From the NCBI GenBank assembly GCA_963422445.2, contig OY729512.2, positions 2,914,001 to 2,978,000 on the forward strand: 64,000 nt of DNA, in the 5' to 3' direction. Source of the stretch: G963422445 sp963422445 (GTDB taxonomy: Bacteria > Pseudomonadota > Alphaproteobacteria > Thalassobaculales > Thalassobaculaceae). The position numbers were made by a program, and so were the translations under genes. The notes beneath the pieces are model-generated. The model was given only the letters and a program-made list of their open reading frames with translations. It made no database searches and had not been told where the DNA came from. Each line of letters starts with the position of its first letter. Position 1 is the stretch's first letter. This document shows positions 45,341-54,545 of this stretch, in pieces.

Positions 45341-46550
45341 AGGCACCGGCCGTGCGGATATTCGATGGGAATTATATAGTTAACTTGACGAGAGGTCCCA
45401 CCGTTCACGACAACGTCTTTTCTGCTTGCAAAATGGCCGCTACGGCGCGTTTTCCCGGCCACCGGCACGGGGTAGCAGGCCCATTGCGCCCAATTCGCGT
45501 GCGGATCCGCCATTGTCTAGTCAGGTGTATAATTCCCTATTCGATCGTCTTGACGAGTCGGTTGCCTGACCGGAACACGAGGTCGCGGTCCTGGACCAGG
45601 TCCGCCGCCTTGCTGCCGGGAAGACCGCGCCCAGGGCCGCTGGTCACGATCGCGCCGGAACCTGTCCTGTCGACAATCTCTCCGACATGAATGCGCTTGG
45701 CATGAAAGCGATCTTCGTGCCGGAGGCGCTTGGTGGGATCGGCCTGTCCTATACCGCTTATCTTGCCGGTGTCCGGGAAATTTCCAAGGCCTGCGCGTCG
45801 ACCGGAATAATCTGGGCGACGACGTTTCACGGAATGAAACCGGTTCTCGATTACGGCTCCGACGATCTCAACTCGCGGATTTTTCCGTTGATCACCGATG
45901 GCGCTATTGGCGTGCTTTGCATTACCGAGCCGATGGCAGGATCGAATGCGACGGGCATGAAGACCCGGTTTTGGCCCGACGGCGATCACATCGTGATCGA
46001 TGGCGGGAAGACATTCATATCAAACGGCGATATCGCGGATTTTCTGCTTGTTTTCGGAAAATGGTCCGAGATTGACGACGACAGGAAAGCGATATCGGCG
46101 GTGATCGTGGAGAAGGAACGTCGGGTTTCGATGCGCTTCCCAGGGAACGCAAGATGGGGCACCGGGCGGCGCCGGTGTCCGGTTTCACATTTGACGGCTG
46201 CCGTGTGCCGGCAACCAACCTGATTGGCGAGGCGGGGGATGGTCTGGGCATACTCCTTGCTTCACTCAACCATTCGCGTCCCAGTGTTGCGGCGCACGCT
46301 CTCGGCATCGCGCGCGGTGCGTTCGAGGACTCGGCAGCTTACATCAACGACCGGCGTCAGTCCAATCGTGCGATCATCGAGTTCCAGGGCATCCAGTTTT
46401 TGTTGGCCGATCTTGCGACCGACCTTGCGCTCACGGAAGAGTGGTTATGGCACGTGGGCCGGATGGTTGACGGCGGTACTCCCGATTTTGCTGTCGATGC
46501 GTCGATGCTCAAGATGCGGGCGTCCGATCTTGCCATGAGGATTGCGACGG

Positions 46551-47601
46551 ACCGTTTATGCACATAGCTCCGGTTGCGAGAGTTTGCCACCAGATGTTGA
46601 GGTTGAGGTTAGGGCGGGGGAACGGGTAGAATGTTCCCAATACATTCCTGCCGACGGAGCCCCCACATGAAACAGGTCCCCGACAGCCTCCTCGCTTTCC
46701 AGCACATGGTCCCGGACGATGACGCCTGCGCCGCCTGGCTGATCGAAATGCGCTGGCCGGACGGCTTCGTCTGTTCCACGTGCAGCCATGAAAAGGGATG
46801 GGCGCTGCGCAGAAAAGCACACACCTTCGCGTGCACCGGCTGCCGCCGGCAGACCTCGGTGACGGCCGGGACGATCCTGCACGCCAGCAAGCTGCCGCTC
46901 ACCGTCTGGTTCTGGGCCGCCGACCTGATGGCGACCCACTCCAACGGCATCTCTGCCCTGCAGCTCCAGAAGCAGCTCGCTATCGGCTCTTACCGCAGCG
47001 CCTGGCTACTCGCCCACAAGCTGCGCGCCAGCATGGTCGAGCCCGAGCGTAACCCGTTGTCGGGCCTGGTGGACATCGACGAGGCCAGCCTTCCATTCCG
47101 GACCAAAGATGATCCTCCCACCGGAGGGCAAGGACGCAGCCACGACGGCAAGATACTCATCGTCGGCGCCATCGAACTCGGGGACGGAAACATCCCAGGC
47201 CGCCTGCGGCTGGCCGAAATCTCCTCCTACGGCGCCGCCGACCTCGGACACTTCGTCGAAACCGCCGCCGGTCCCGACGCCATCGCGAAAACCGACGGCT
47301 GGTCCGGCGACGCTGCGGTCCCCGCCGATCGCCACAATGTCCATGTCGTCGGGAAGACCGCCGCTCACCTCGTCCTGCCGTGGATCCACCAAGTCTTCTC
47401 CAACCTCAAAGGATGGGCGCGAGGCGTCTACCACGGGCTGCGCCGCAAGCATCTGCAAGCCTATCTCGATGAGTTCGTCTTTCGCTTCAACCGCCGCAAA
47501 ACCCGCCACGATGCTTTCCGCTCGCTCTTCCGTCTCGCCACCAATGCACAACCCCTTACCTACAGCATGTTGATCGAACCGGAGCTATCTGCATAAGCAG
47601 T
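46551..47601 (+). mobile_element. IS1595-type element, copy C (type 2)
   Basis: 1051 bp with ends ACCGTTTATGCACATAG and (inward from the right) ACTGCTTATGCAGATAG. An exact 8-bp target duplication TGCGACGG lies at 46543-46550 and 47602-47609. Removing the element and one repeat restores the acyl-CoA dehydrogenase reading frame across the junction. Confidence 0.95.
46667..47596 (+). CDS. IS1595-family transposase (copy C)
   Basis: 309-aa transposase with the same layout as copy A. The zinc ribbon's first pair reads CSTC, a Pro-to-Ser change, with both cysteines kept; CTGC is unchanged. The central blocks LVDIDEASLPF, DGWSGDAAVPADRHNVHVVG and HLQAYLDEFVFRFNRRKTR are present; the last differs from copy A at two residues (Ala-Tyr and Phe in place of Ala-Asp and Val). 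No frameshift. Start at the ATG after GACGGAGCC. With its exact target duplication, this is the best preserved copy and looks able to transpose. Confidence 0.92.
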   Translation: MKQVPDSLLAFQHMVPDDDACAAWLIEMRWPDGFVCSTCSHEKGWALRRKAHTFACTGCRRQTSVTAGTILHASKLPLTVWFWAADLMATHSNGISALQLQKQLAIGSYRSAWLLAHKLRASMVEPERNPLSGLVDIDEASLPFRTKDDPPTGGQGRSHDGKILIVGAIELGDGNIPGRLRLAEISSYGAADLGHFVETAAGPDAIAKTDGWSGDAAVPADRHNVHVVGKTAAHLVLPWIHQVFSNLKGWARGVYHGLRRKHLQAYLDEFVFRFNRRKTRHDAFRSLFRLATNAQPLTYSMLIEPELSA

Positions 47602-47895
47602 TGCGACGGATGCGGTTCAATTGCATGGCGGCTATGGCTATGTGGAGGACTACCGGGTCGAAAGGTTGATGCGCGATGCGAAGGTGACCCAGATTTGGGA
47701 AGGAACGAACCAGATTCACCGGCAATATATCGGTCGGCATTTCATCGCGCGATGAGGTCCAGAGCGTCCGGGACGAATGTTGTCAGTAGCTGTGGTCGGG
47801 ACAAGCGGGATTGATACAGGACCGCAGATTTGGTAGCGGCCCTTTATGATCCAAGCATGTATTGTGCGGCGATCGCCCGTTTTGCAGGCCGGTGT

Positions 47896-48200
47896 TCAGT
47901 ACGCTGGCGAGACCGTTTCGCCACCCGCAATCGCCCGGCCCCGGTACACTACCACCAGATCGATATGCGGCGGTTCCGGCTGGCGGTGCCGCAAGGTCTC
48001 GCCGGCCATGTTTCCGGCTTCGCCGCGTTTCAGGTATTTCATCTCGATCACGTACCAACGCATCATGTTGGGAAATCGGTTCCGATCCGGTTCAAGATAG
48101 AGATCCGCATACCCCTTTTTCAATTCGTACTCGAACCGGATCAGAAAAGACTCCGTCAGACCGAAAGTGCCAGTTTTGTACAGGAGGATTTGCAAATCGC
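47896..48200 (-). pseudogene. PD-(D/E)XK nuclease C-terminal fragment
   Basis: Reverse-strand fragment reading FGLTESFLIRFEYELKKGYA, DLYLEPDRNRFPNMMRWYVI and EMKYLKRGEAG, followed by DLVVVYRGRAIAGGE. This matches the C-terminal nuclease-like domain (DUF1703/PDDEXK_9) that follows AAA-ATPase-like domains: the Asp of GYADLYL and the ExK of IEMKYLK are the expected active-site residues. The ATPase part is missing and the frame runs straight in from the relaxase gene's end, so it is a remnant. Confidence 0.6.
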
Positions 48201-50977
48201 TACAATGCCATATGCCGCCCCCGCTGGTTTGACTTCGAATTGATGAGTTCGCTCCGGGCTCGCGCTTGTCGTTGCCGGTTGAACCTGCGGTAGACCGGAT
48301 CTCTGTCGAGTTCGACATAACTACCATCGCTGAATGCCTGCTTTTCGATCTGGCCGATGCGGTTGTCGTGCAAAAGCAGCGCTTTTTGCCAATCATGTCT
48401 TTCTGCAACATCGCGCAAGGCGAGCTCCCGGGAGATCTGTTGCCTCAGCGCAAGTCCGCCAAATGACAGATCAAGGGGCGGCAGCGCTGCGATATGGTCA
48501 TTCTGCATGGAGCGAGACGACAGGCCGGGAATTGTTTGGCCAGGCGACGGCATATAGAACGTGATACAGCCCGAATGTCTGCGCTTCACGTAGTCCGATG
48601 CGGCCGGATTCAATTGCTGATCGACCAGAAGAAAGACTTTGTCGGATGGCAGCCGGGCGCCGGCCCGAATACTGTCTGCATAGCCATGGGAAATCCGGAC
48701 CATGCCGTACCAGTCCCGGATTTCGCCGGCGCGAAATGTTACGGCCCGTCCGCATCGGGTCGTGCCGCTGATGTGAACCCGATCCGCGTGTCCACGTGGT
48801 TCCGGACCCTCTCCGTTCGTTGCAAGAGACACGGATTGCACTCGCAGGATGTCTCCGCGAAACAGGCCATGGGTCCGATTGCGCGCGCCGATGCGAAGAT
48901 GATCGCCCGTCGCCAACGACAACTCTGCCGTACGGCGTTTGCGTCCATATCCTTGTACCACCTCCACTCGGTGCGAGCCGGTTTCGTTTCCTTTGGACAG
49001 CACGGTCTGACGCATGAGCTGTGACACCGTTCGCGCCGATGCCGCGTCCGCTGTCAGGACAAGTCGAGTGATCTCGGGCTCGGACCGGACAGAAAGGGTC
49101 CAGTCTTCGACCAGTTTGCTGTACTGCTGACTGGGACTATTGACCTGATTGATGGGCCCATGTGCACGACAGGCCGTCGGCATCGCAGTCGGAGCAGGTT
49201 GTTCAGTCTGCGGGCCGATCGAAGCCGGAATCTGGCGGACTCCCTGCAATACCTGCCGGACCAGATTGATAGCGGCTGTTCCGGCAACTCCAGAGACCGA
49301 ACCCGGGATACTGCTGAACAGGAGGGCGCTGTCGTTTCCTTCGGCAAACCGCAATAATTTTGTCAGCAGCGGCGGGCTCAGCATTTCGGCTTCATTTACT
49401 ATGATCAGCGTGTGGCGGTCGAAAGCGTCGGGCTGCCGGACAGACGCGCGCAGGATCCAGGCCGTCGTTGTCGCTTCAGAACTGTAATCGCTCGCGTATG
49501 TTGCTGCCGTCGCAAAATCTTCGGCGACCGAAAGGATACGGTAGCCGGCGTTTCGATAGATATCCGCAACGACCGGGACAACAGGGCCGTACTCGGTGCC
49601 TGGCGCGGTTTCCGTCATCACGAGCCCGCCACTTGATGAAGCGAGTTGGCGTACCGCTAGGCTCTGCTCCTGTGACAGCCGCACACCGGTTCGCACCACG
49701 CCTGTAATGGTCGCGGTGATGTGGCTGGATTCAATTGCATGCCCGGTCCGTCCAATCAACGCCGATGCAAGCGCCGTAATTTTCCGACTTGCCGCCATGT
49801 CCAGACGCATGATGTAATGCTGCTCGTGCGCATCCCCGATGGAACTGGAAGGTGTTCCGATTGAAATGACTTCGCTGCTCTTGGTCAGCCGAATTGCTTC
49901 ACGCAAGGCTGTTTCCGGTCCGGCCAAGCCAGCAAGCCGATGCGCCACATGTTCGATCACGTTCCGGAGGCGGAATTGTGAACGACTGGCGCTCACATCT
50001 TCGAGTACACTGTTGCAATTCGTGACTGCGCGCGCTTGCTCATCTGGCGTTGGCGAAGTGTCATGCGTCCTGATTGCTGAAAGACATCGTGCGACATCCC
50101 CATGACGCGACGCGTCCTCGAACCATTTGGCGAAATGACAAGACAACGGCGGGCAGTCGATATCGTCCTGCCATCGGAAACCGCGCACATCGAAGTTGGT
50201 TTCCGCCTGGGCGGTTCGGACCGCGATCCTGTCCTGTCCTGTCCATATTTGCTCAAGATTGATGCCGGGTGTGATCACCCGCCAGTGCCGACCACGCGCG
50301 GTTTGTCGCTCGACCCTGATCCCGAGCCGTCCGCGTAACTCCGCGGCCAACGCGTTGTGATAGATAGCGTCGGCCGTTTCCCTCCAGATATAGAGATGGT
50401 GGCGAACAAGTGCCCGCATCCGGTCATGGTCGTCGACCTGCACACCGTTGAAGATGACGCAGTGGGTATGCAGATGCGGGTGGTTTTCCCGGTTTGTCGA
50501 GTGCCGAAATGTTGCTGCGAGGACTTGTCCCAAGCGATATTTCCATTGTCCCTTGCCGGTTCTGATGCGGGTCTGCGCGCAATATCGTCGGACAATCAGG
50601 GACAACGCCGCACGCACCGCGGTGTCCTGACACTCTTCAATGGTCCGCCGTAGTGCAATGTCGTCTCGCGTCATCGCCCATAGCGCCGAGAGACTTCGTT
50701 CAACTGCAAACATGATATCGATACCAGGATTAAACCTCGCGGACCCGGCCAGCAACGATAACCGGGTCTCGCCGTCCGGCCCGAACCCGTCGTGAAGCCG
50801 CTTGAAGAGATAGGGGTCAATCGGTTCGTCGTCTTCAAGACCGAACAGGGAATCCGGATTCCACCAACGGCCATTGACCTCGATGCCGCCATTGTAATGG
50901 TCCTGCTGCCGTCGCCACGATGCCATCTGGCCGAGATAGTATTCGGCACTCGCCGCTTGGGTCAAAAGAGCGGTCAT
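48200..50977 (-). CDS. MobF (TrwC/TraA)-type relaxase with a degenerate helicase domain
   Basis: 925-aa protein. The N-terminal relaxase domain has the catalytic tyrosine pair (Y13-Y14 in SAEYYLGQ), a further Tyr at 28, the SLSALWA block near residue 95 and a metal-binding His triad (H159, H170, H172 in RHSTNRENHPHLHTHCVIFN). It should nick DNA at an origin of transfer. The following RecD-like helicase part keeps LSQEQSLAVRQLASSSGGLV but the Walker A position reads TETAPGTEYG with no GK(S/T), and Walker B reads LIIVNEAEML with Asn for Asp, so ATP hydrolysis is unlikely. No type IV secretion, coupling protein or oriT was recognised nearby. Confidence 0.85.
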   Translation of the reverse strand: MTALLTQAASAEYYLGQMASWRRQQDHYNGGIEVNGRWWNPDSLFGLEDDEPIDPYLFKRLHDGFGPDGETRLSLLAGSARFNPGIDIMFAVERSLSALWAMTRDDIALRRTIEECQDTAVRAALSLIVRRYCAQTRIRTGKGQWKYRLGQVLAATFRHSTNRENHPHLHTHCVIFNGVQVDDHDRMRALVRHHLYIWRETADAIYHNALAAELRGRLGIRVERQTARGRHWRVITPGINLEQIWTGQDRIAVRTAQAETNFDVRGFRWQDDIDCPPLSCHFAKWFEDASRHGDVARCLSAIRTHDTSPTPDEQARAVTNCNSVLEDVSASRSQFRLRNVIEHVAHRLAGLAGPETALREAIRLTKSSEVISIGTPSSSIGDAHEQHYIMRLDMAASRKITALASALIGRTGHAIESSHITATITGVVRTGVRLSQEQSLAVRQLASSSGGLVMTETAPGTEYGPVVPVVADIYRNAGYRILSVAEDFATAATYASDYSSEATTTAWILRASVRQPDAFDRHTLIIVNEAEMLSPPLLTKLLRFAEGNDSALLFSSIPGSVSGVAGTAAINLVRQVLQGVRQIPASIGPQTEQPAPTAMPTACRAHGPINQVNSPSQQYSKLVEDWTLSVRSEPEITRLVLTADAASARTVSQLMRQTVLSKGNETGSHRVEVVQGYGRKRRTAELSLATGDHLRIGARNRTHGLFRGDILRVQSVSLATNGEGPEPRGHADRVHISGTTRCGRAVTFRAGEIRDWYGMVRISHGYADSIRAGARLPSDKVFLLVDQQLNPAASDYVKRRHSGCITFYMPSPGQTIPGLSSRSMQNDHIAALPPLDLSFGGLALRQQISRELALRDVAERHDWQKALLLHDNRIGQIEKQAFSDGSYVELDRDPVYRRFNRQRQARARSELINSKSNQRGRHMAL

Positions 50978-51228
50978 GCGTCACCGGCCTCCTGACGGTT
51001 GTCCGTGAAGATGGGAACGATGGCATGTTCATTCAATGTTCTCTCTTGGATCTTTTGACAAGATGTCGGCCTCCCGGGCGGGAAATCACTCCGTGCCTGG
51101 TTGTCACCAAGAGCGGTTTGGGGACGAATTCAGACAACAGGCGCGTCGTCTCATTCGTTTTCCCGGTCGTGTGTCGGGTCGTCTGGCCTGCACGATCCAG
51201 GCCAGACGAAACAGGCGGTTGTATTCGG

Positions 51229-52014
51229 TCAGAGGCCTTCGTCAGCTTCACCAATCTGCCAGGGCATCAGCCATCGCAGGATCAGGTCAATGACCGAATA
51301 GAGGGTTATCGCGATTACCGCCAGTGTCAGGAGGGCCGCAAACATCAGGTCGATCTGCATTCTGGCGTTCGCCTGCAGCATTTGATATCCGAGGCCAGCG
51401 CCGGATCCGACCCATTCACCGACCACGGCTCCGATCGGCGCGACGGTGCTGGCAACACGCAAGCCCGAAGCGAATGAGGGCAGGGCGGCCGGGATCCAGA
51501 CCCGGCACAGTAGCACGAAACCGTCCGCCCCGAGCATTCGCGCGCTGTCAATCAAGGCGGGTTCGATCCGGCGCAAGCCATCGTGGAATGCTGACGTCAC
51601 TGGAAAGAAAATGATCAAAGCGGCCATGGCAACCTTGGATGCCATGCCGTAGCCAAGCCAAAGCACGAGGATGGGGGCGAGAGCAAACACCGGGATTGCC
51701 TGGCTCACAACCAGAACCGGCAGCAACCAGTATCTGAGCTGCCGGGCGACAACCATGGTGAGCGCGGTGGCGCTGCCGACGGCGGTTCCAATGAGCAGTC
51801 CGAGAAGAATTTCGGCAAGGGTGACACCGGCATGATCCAGCAGAATTCCGGCATGATCATGCCATGCCGCGAGGACGCGAAGTGGGCCCGGCAAAATGTA
51901 ATGCGGGCTGCCCGTCAACATGACTACGCATTGCCAGTCCACGAACAACGCGGCGGTAATGATGAGGGATCGGATGAGCTTCAAAACCGGAACTCCGATT
52001 GGCGACCGGGCCAT
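51229..52014 (-). CDS. ABC transporter permease (SsuC/TauC/ThiX type)
   Basis: 261-aa inner-membrane permease of the nitrate/sulfonate/taurine/pyrimidine group. About six hydrophobic segments, and the conserved ATPase-contact loop reads DSARMLGADGFVLLCRVWIPAALPS split around residue 165-185 (EAA-like region). Other blocks: QAIPVFALAPILVLWLGYG, GAVVGEWVGSGAGLGYQML. No ATPase or binding-protein partner lies beside it; the ABC genes at 53.4-58 kb belong to a different class. Either the partner genes are elsewhere or this is a leftover of a lost system. Between it and the relaxase (50978-51228) only a weak 73-aa frame is seen. Confidence 0.9.
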   Translation of the reverse strand: MARSPIGVPVLKLIRSLIITAALFVDWQCVVMLTGSPHYILPGPLRVLAAWHDHAGILLDHAGVTLAEILLGLLIGTAVGSATALTMVVARQLRYWLLPVLVVSQAIPVFALAPILVLWLGYGMASKVAMAALIIFFPVTSAFHDGLRRIEPALIDSARMLGADGFVLLCRVWIPAALPSFASGLRVASTVAPIGAVVGEWVGSGAGLGYQMLQANARMQIDLMFAALLTLAVIAITLYSVIDLILRWLMPWQIGEADEGL

Positions 52015-52070
52015 TTATGGCCGTAACCGGGGAACTTGCCAAGGTTCGGGGATCAGGTTATTTCCCGCGC

Positions 52071-52538
52071 ATGAAGAGATGTTTTCTCATATGCAGTCTT
52101 GTCTTTGGCTTGATCTGGCACGCCTTGCCGTTCCTGCCGGCAATCGCCCGCGTTGGGTTGACCGAGCCGTTGTCGATCATTGCTGCTGATGGCACAGAGC
52201 ATCAATTCCAGGTCGAAATCGTACGCAGCCCGGAGGACAAGGCGCGCGGTCTTATGTTTCGTGAGTCTCTGGCGCCGGACCATGGCATGCTGTTTCTGTC
52301 GAACCGGGAGGAGCGGCAGATGATGTGGATGAAGAATACGCTGATTCCGCTTGATATGTTGTTTGTTTGTCGTAATGGCAGGATTTCGCATATTCATCCG
52401 CGCGCCGTGCCGAAATCGTTGGCGACGATTTCGTCGCAAGGTCGGGTTCTTGCGGTTCTTGAACTGCGTGGTGGGACGGTATCGCGTCTGGGTATTCGCA
52501 AGAACGACCGGGTTCGCCACTCGGCCTTCAGCGAATGA
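52071..52538 (+). CDS. DUF192 family secreted protein
   Basis: 155-aa protein. Starting at ATG 52071 it has a signal peptide (MKRCFLICSLVFGLIWHALP, then FLPAIA). The mature part shows the DUF192 signature: VEIVRSPEDKARGLMFRESL, GMLFLSNREERQMMWMKNTL, IPLDMLFVCRNGRISHIHP. Function of the family is unknown; in alphaproteobacteria it is a common single gene. A longer in-frame start at 51999 overlaps the divergent permease gene and would bury the signal peptide, so the later start is preferred. Confidence 0.9.
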   Translation: MKRCFLICSLVFGLIWHALPFLPAIARVGLTEPLSIIAADGTEHQFQVEIVRSPEDKARGLMFRESLAPDHGMLFLSNREERQMMWMKNTLIPLDMLFVCRNGRISHIHPRAVPKSLATISSQGRVLAVLELRGGTVSRLGIRKNDRVRHSAFSE

Positions 52539-52649
52539 TGTATAGAGGATCGGGCCTCGAGCGAACCGTATTTACGTGTCTGCGGGTATTGCGGCCCTGT
52601 CTGCCCGATGACAGACTGGCCTCGCCATGCAGGATGAATCGAGAGGGTT

Positions 52650-53417
52650 ATGATGCTTACCTCGGAACAGGCCGCAAAATACCACGAAGACGGTTTTGTC
52701 GTTCCGGATTACCGCCTGCCGGTCGAAGATCTTGCGTCCATCAAGACGCATCATGGCCGGCTTGTCGAACGCCATCCGGAGTTTCGCAATTACTGCCCGT
52801 CGCTGTTGGCCTACGATCTGGCGTTTCTCAATTATGCGCGGATTCCCGAGATTCTCGATATGGTTGAGCAGGTGATCGGGCCCGATATCGCCTTGTGGAA
52901 TTCCAGCTTCTTTGCAAAACCGGCCATGAACGGCTTCGAAACGCCGTGGCATCAGGACGGCGAATACTGGCCGTTGCGCCCGCTTGCGACTTGCACGGTC
53001 TGGATTGCCGTTGATGATTCAACCCCCGAGAACGGTTGTCTGCGGGTTATCCGGGGCAGTCACAAGGACCGGCGCTTGCGGTCGCATCATACGAATCCGG
53101 CGCGGGATCTGACGCTGAATCAGGAGATTGATTCGGATGAATTCGATCCTTTGGATGCGGTTGATCTGGTGCTGAAAGCAGGACAGGTATCCCTGCACGA
53201 CGTCTATCTGACGCATGGATCGCAGGCCAACCGTTCGGAGCATTCGAGACGCGGCATGACGCTTCGCTATATGCCCACGACCTCGGTATACGACCGTGAA
53301 TTTGCGACCCGGCTGCATGAGGACAAAGGTGTTGTGAATCAGGCGGACCGGACTCTTTTTCTGGTGCGGGGTATCGATCGGTCGGGCGGCAAGAATGATT
53401 TCCGGTTGCGTTGGTGA
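52650..53417 (+). CDS. Phytanoyl-CoA dioxygenase family protein, intact
   Basis: 255-aa Fe(II)/2-oxoglutarate-dependent oxygenase. The iron ligands are in TPWHQDGEYWPLRP (HxD) and DVYLTHGSQANRS (distal His); the 2-oxoglutarate-binding Arg follows in RRGMTLRYMPTTS. ENGCLRVIRGSHKDRRL is the usual jelly-roll block. The only intact PhyH gene of three in the window. Starts at ATG after GAGAGGGTT. Its end faces the ABC ATPase gene. Family members hydroxylate small organic molecules, often CoA esters or natural products; the substrate is unknown. Confidence 0.9.
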   Translation: MMLTSEQAAKYHEDGFVVPDYRLPVEDLASIKTHHGRLVERHPEFRNYCPSLLAYDLAFLNYARIPEILDMVEQVIGPDIALWNSSFFAKPAMNGFETPWHQDGEYWPLRPLATCTVWIAVDDSTPENGCLRVIRGSHKDRRLRSHHTNPARDLTLNQEIDSDEFDPLDAVDLVLKAGQVSLHDVYLTHGSQANRSEHSRRGMTLRYMPTTSVYDREFATRLHEDKGVVNQADRTLFLVRGIDRSGGKNDFRLRW

Positions 53418-53436
53418 GCTGTGCATCCGGTTGATT

Positions 53437-54510
53437 TCAATTGAGTCGCACGCCGTTGTCGGCGTCGAAAAAATGGCAGTTCGCGATGTCGAAGGCAAAT
53501 GACAAACGGTCGCCGGGTCGAAACGACCGATCGGGATCAACCTTGGCGACCAAGCGGCCGCAGCTGCCATACTCGAAAAACACCATCGTCGTATCGCCCA
53601 GGGGTTCGATCAAGCTGACGGTTCCGATCATCGGGCTGCTTTCGTCAATGGAAACATGTTCGGACCGTATCCCGAGCGTCGCTTTGCGACCTGCCAGCCC
53701 GGCCGGCAGATCGTCAAGGAGCGGAACCCCGATATGATCGCCCGAAAACACCGGATTGCCGTCGCCGGCAACGATCTCACCCTCGACGAAGTTCATCGTC
53801 GGCATTCCAAAAAATCCAGCAACGAAACGCGTCGCCGGCTTGCGGTAGATTTCCAGAGGTTGTCCAAGCTGCTCGATGCGACCGCCGTTCATTACCACGA
53901 TGCGATCGGCCATCGTCATCGCTTCCGCCTGGTCGTGGGTGACATAAACGAATGTTCCACGAACGCGTTCATGCAAACCTTTCAGTTCCGTACGCATGTC
54001 GACACGCAGCTTGGCATCAAGGCTCGAGAGGGGTTCATCCATCAGATAGACTGATGGATTGGTGATCAGTGTGCGCGCCAAGGCTACTCTCTGAGCCTCG
54101 CCACCGGAACACTGGCCCGGCCGTTTGTCGAGGAGATGCTCGATATGGACCGCTGTCGCCGCCTCGGCGACCCTGCGGTCGATTTCCTGCTGCGCGGTCT
54201 TGCTGACACGCAATCCGAAGGCAATGTTCTCGTAGACCGTCATGTGCGGGAACAGCGCCAGATCCTGAAATACCATGCCGAGCCCGCGTTCGCCGGGTTC
54301 GATATGGGTGACGACACGCTCGCCGATCACGACTTCGCCGCTGGTCGGGACGACCAGACCGGAGATCATGTTCAGCGTGGTGGTCTTGCCGCAACCCGAG
54401 GGTCCGACCATGATCAGAAACTCGCCGTCGAAGATCTCCAGATTGATACCCCGAACGGCCGTGAACGCGCCGAAGGTCTTTACCAGATCTTTCAGGATAA
54501 TACGGGCCAC
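53437..54510 (-). CDS. ABC transporter ATPase (UgpC/MalK type)
   Basis: 357-aa ATPase that powers a sugar-type importer. Walker A GPSGCGKTTTLNMISGL, Q-loop FQDLALFPHMTVYEN, signature CSGGEAQRVALARTL (the first Leu is Cys and the usual Gln after GG is Glu), Walker B YLMDEPLSSLDAKLR, H-loop FVYVTHDQAEAM. The C-terminal TOBE/OB region (about residues 235-357) is that of MalK/UgpC proteins serving CUT1 transporters. Last gene of the operon binding protein - permease - permease - ATPase read leftward from 58 kb. Cytoplasmic, bound to the permeases. Confidence 0.94.
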   Translation of the reverse strand: MARIILKDLVKTFGAFTAVRGINLEIFDGEFLIMVGPSGCGKTTTLNMISGLVVPTSGEVVIGERVVTHIEPGERGLGMVFQDLALFPHMTVYENIAFGLRVSKTAQQEIDRRVAEAATAVHIEHLLDKRPGQCSGGEAQRVALARTLITNPSVYLMDEPLSSLDAKLRVDMRTELKGLHERVRGTFVYVTHDQAEAMTMADRIVVMNGGRIEQLGQPLEIYRKPATRFVAGFFGMPTMNFVEGEIVAGDGNPVFSGDHIGVPLLDDLPAGLAGRKATLGIRSEHVSIDESSPMIGTVSLIEPLGDTTMVFFEYGSCGRLVAKVDPDRSFRPGDRLSFAFDIANCHFFDADNGVRLN

Positions 54511-54545
54511 TAGTCGTTCCCTTCACCTGCCCAGTTCACGTATTC

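Larger units (their letters stand above)
45525..47755 (+). pseudogene. Acyl-CoA dehydrogenase (AliB-like) split by an IS1595-type element
   Basis: FAD-dependent acyl-CoA dehydrogenase. From GTG 45525 the frame reads VYNSLFDRLDESVA, then TGA at codon 15, and continues VLDQVRRLAAGKTAPRAAGH, MNALGMKAIFVPEALGGIGL and VLCITEPMAGSNATGMKT. A frameshift near 46125 precedes FTFDGCRVPATNLIGEAGDG. IS1595 copy C (46551-47601) is inserted in RIATD, and the C terminus resumes as AVQLHGGYGYVEDYRVERLM and QIWEGTNQIHRQYIGRH. With ligase, hydratase and BadI-like genes upstream, the best analogue is AliB (cyclohexanecarboxyl-CoA dehydrogenase). Confidence 0.85.

Noticed and set aside
51033..51254. A 73-codon frame between the ABC permease and the relaxase
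   Set aside because: It starts at a weak TTG inside the permease gene and has no family features or ribosome site; left unannotated.
48200..52014. An integrative conjugative element
   Set aside because: A relaxase alone is present; no coupling protein, type IV secretion genes, integrase, attachment repeats or oriT were recognised.
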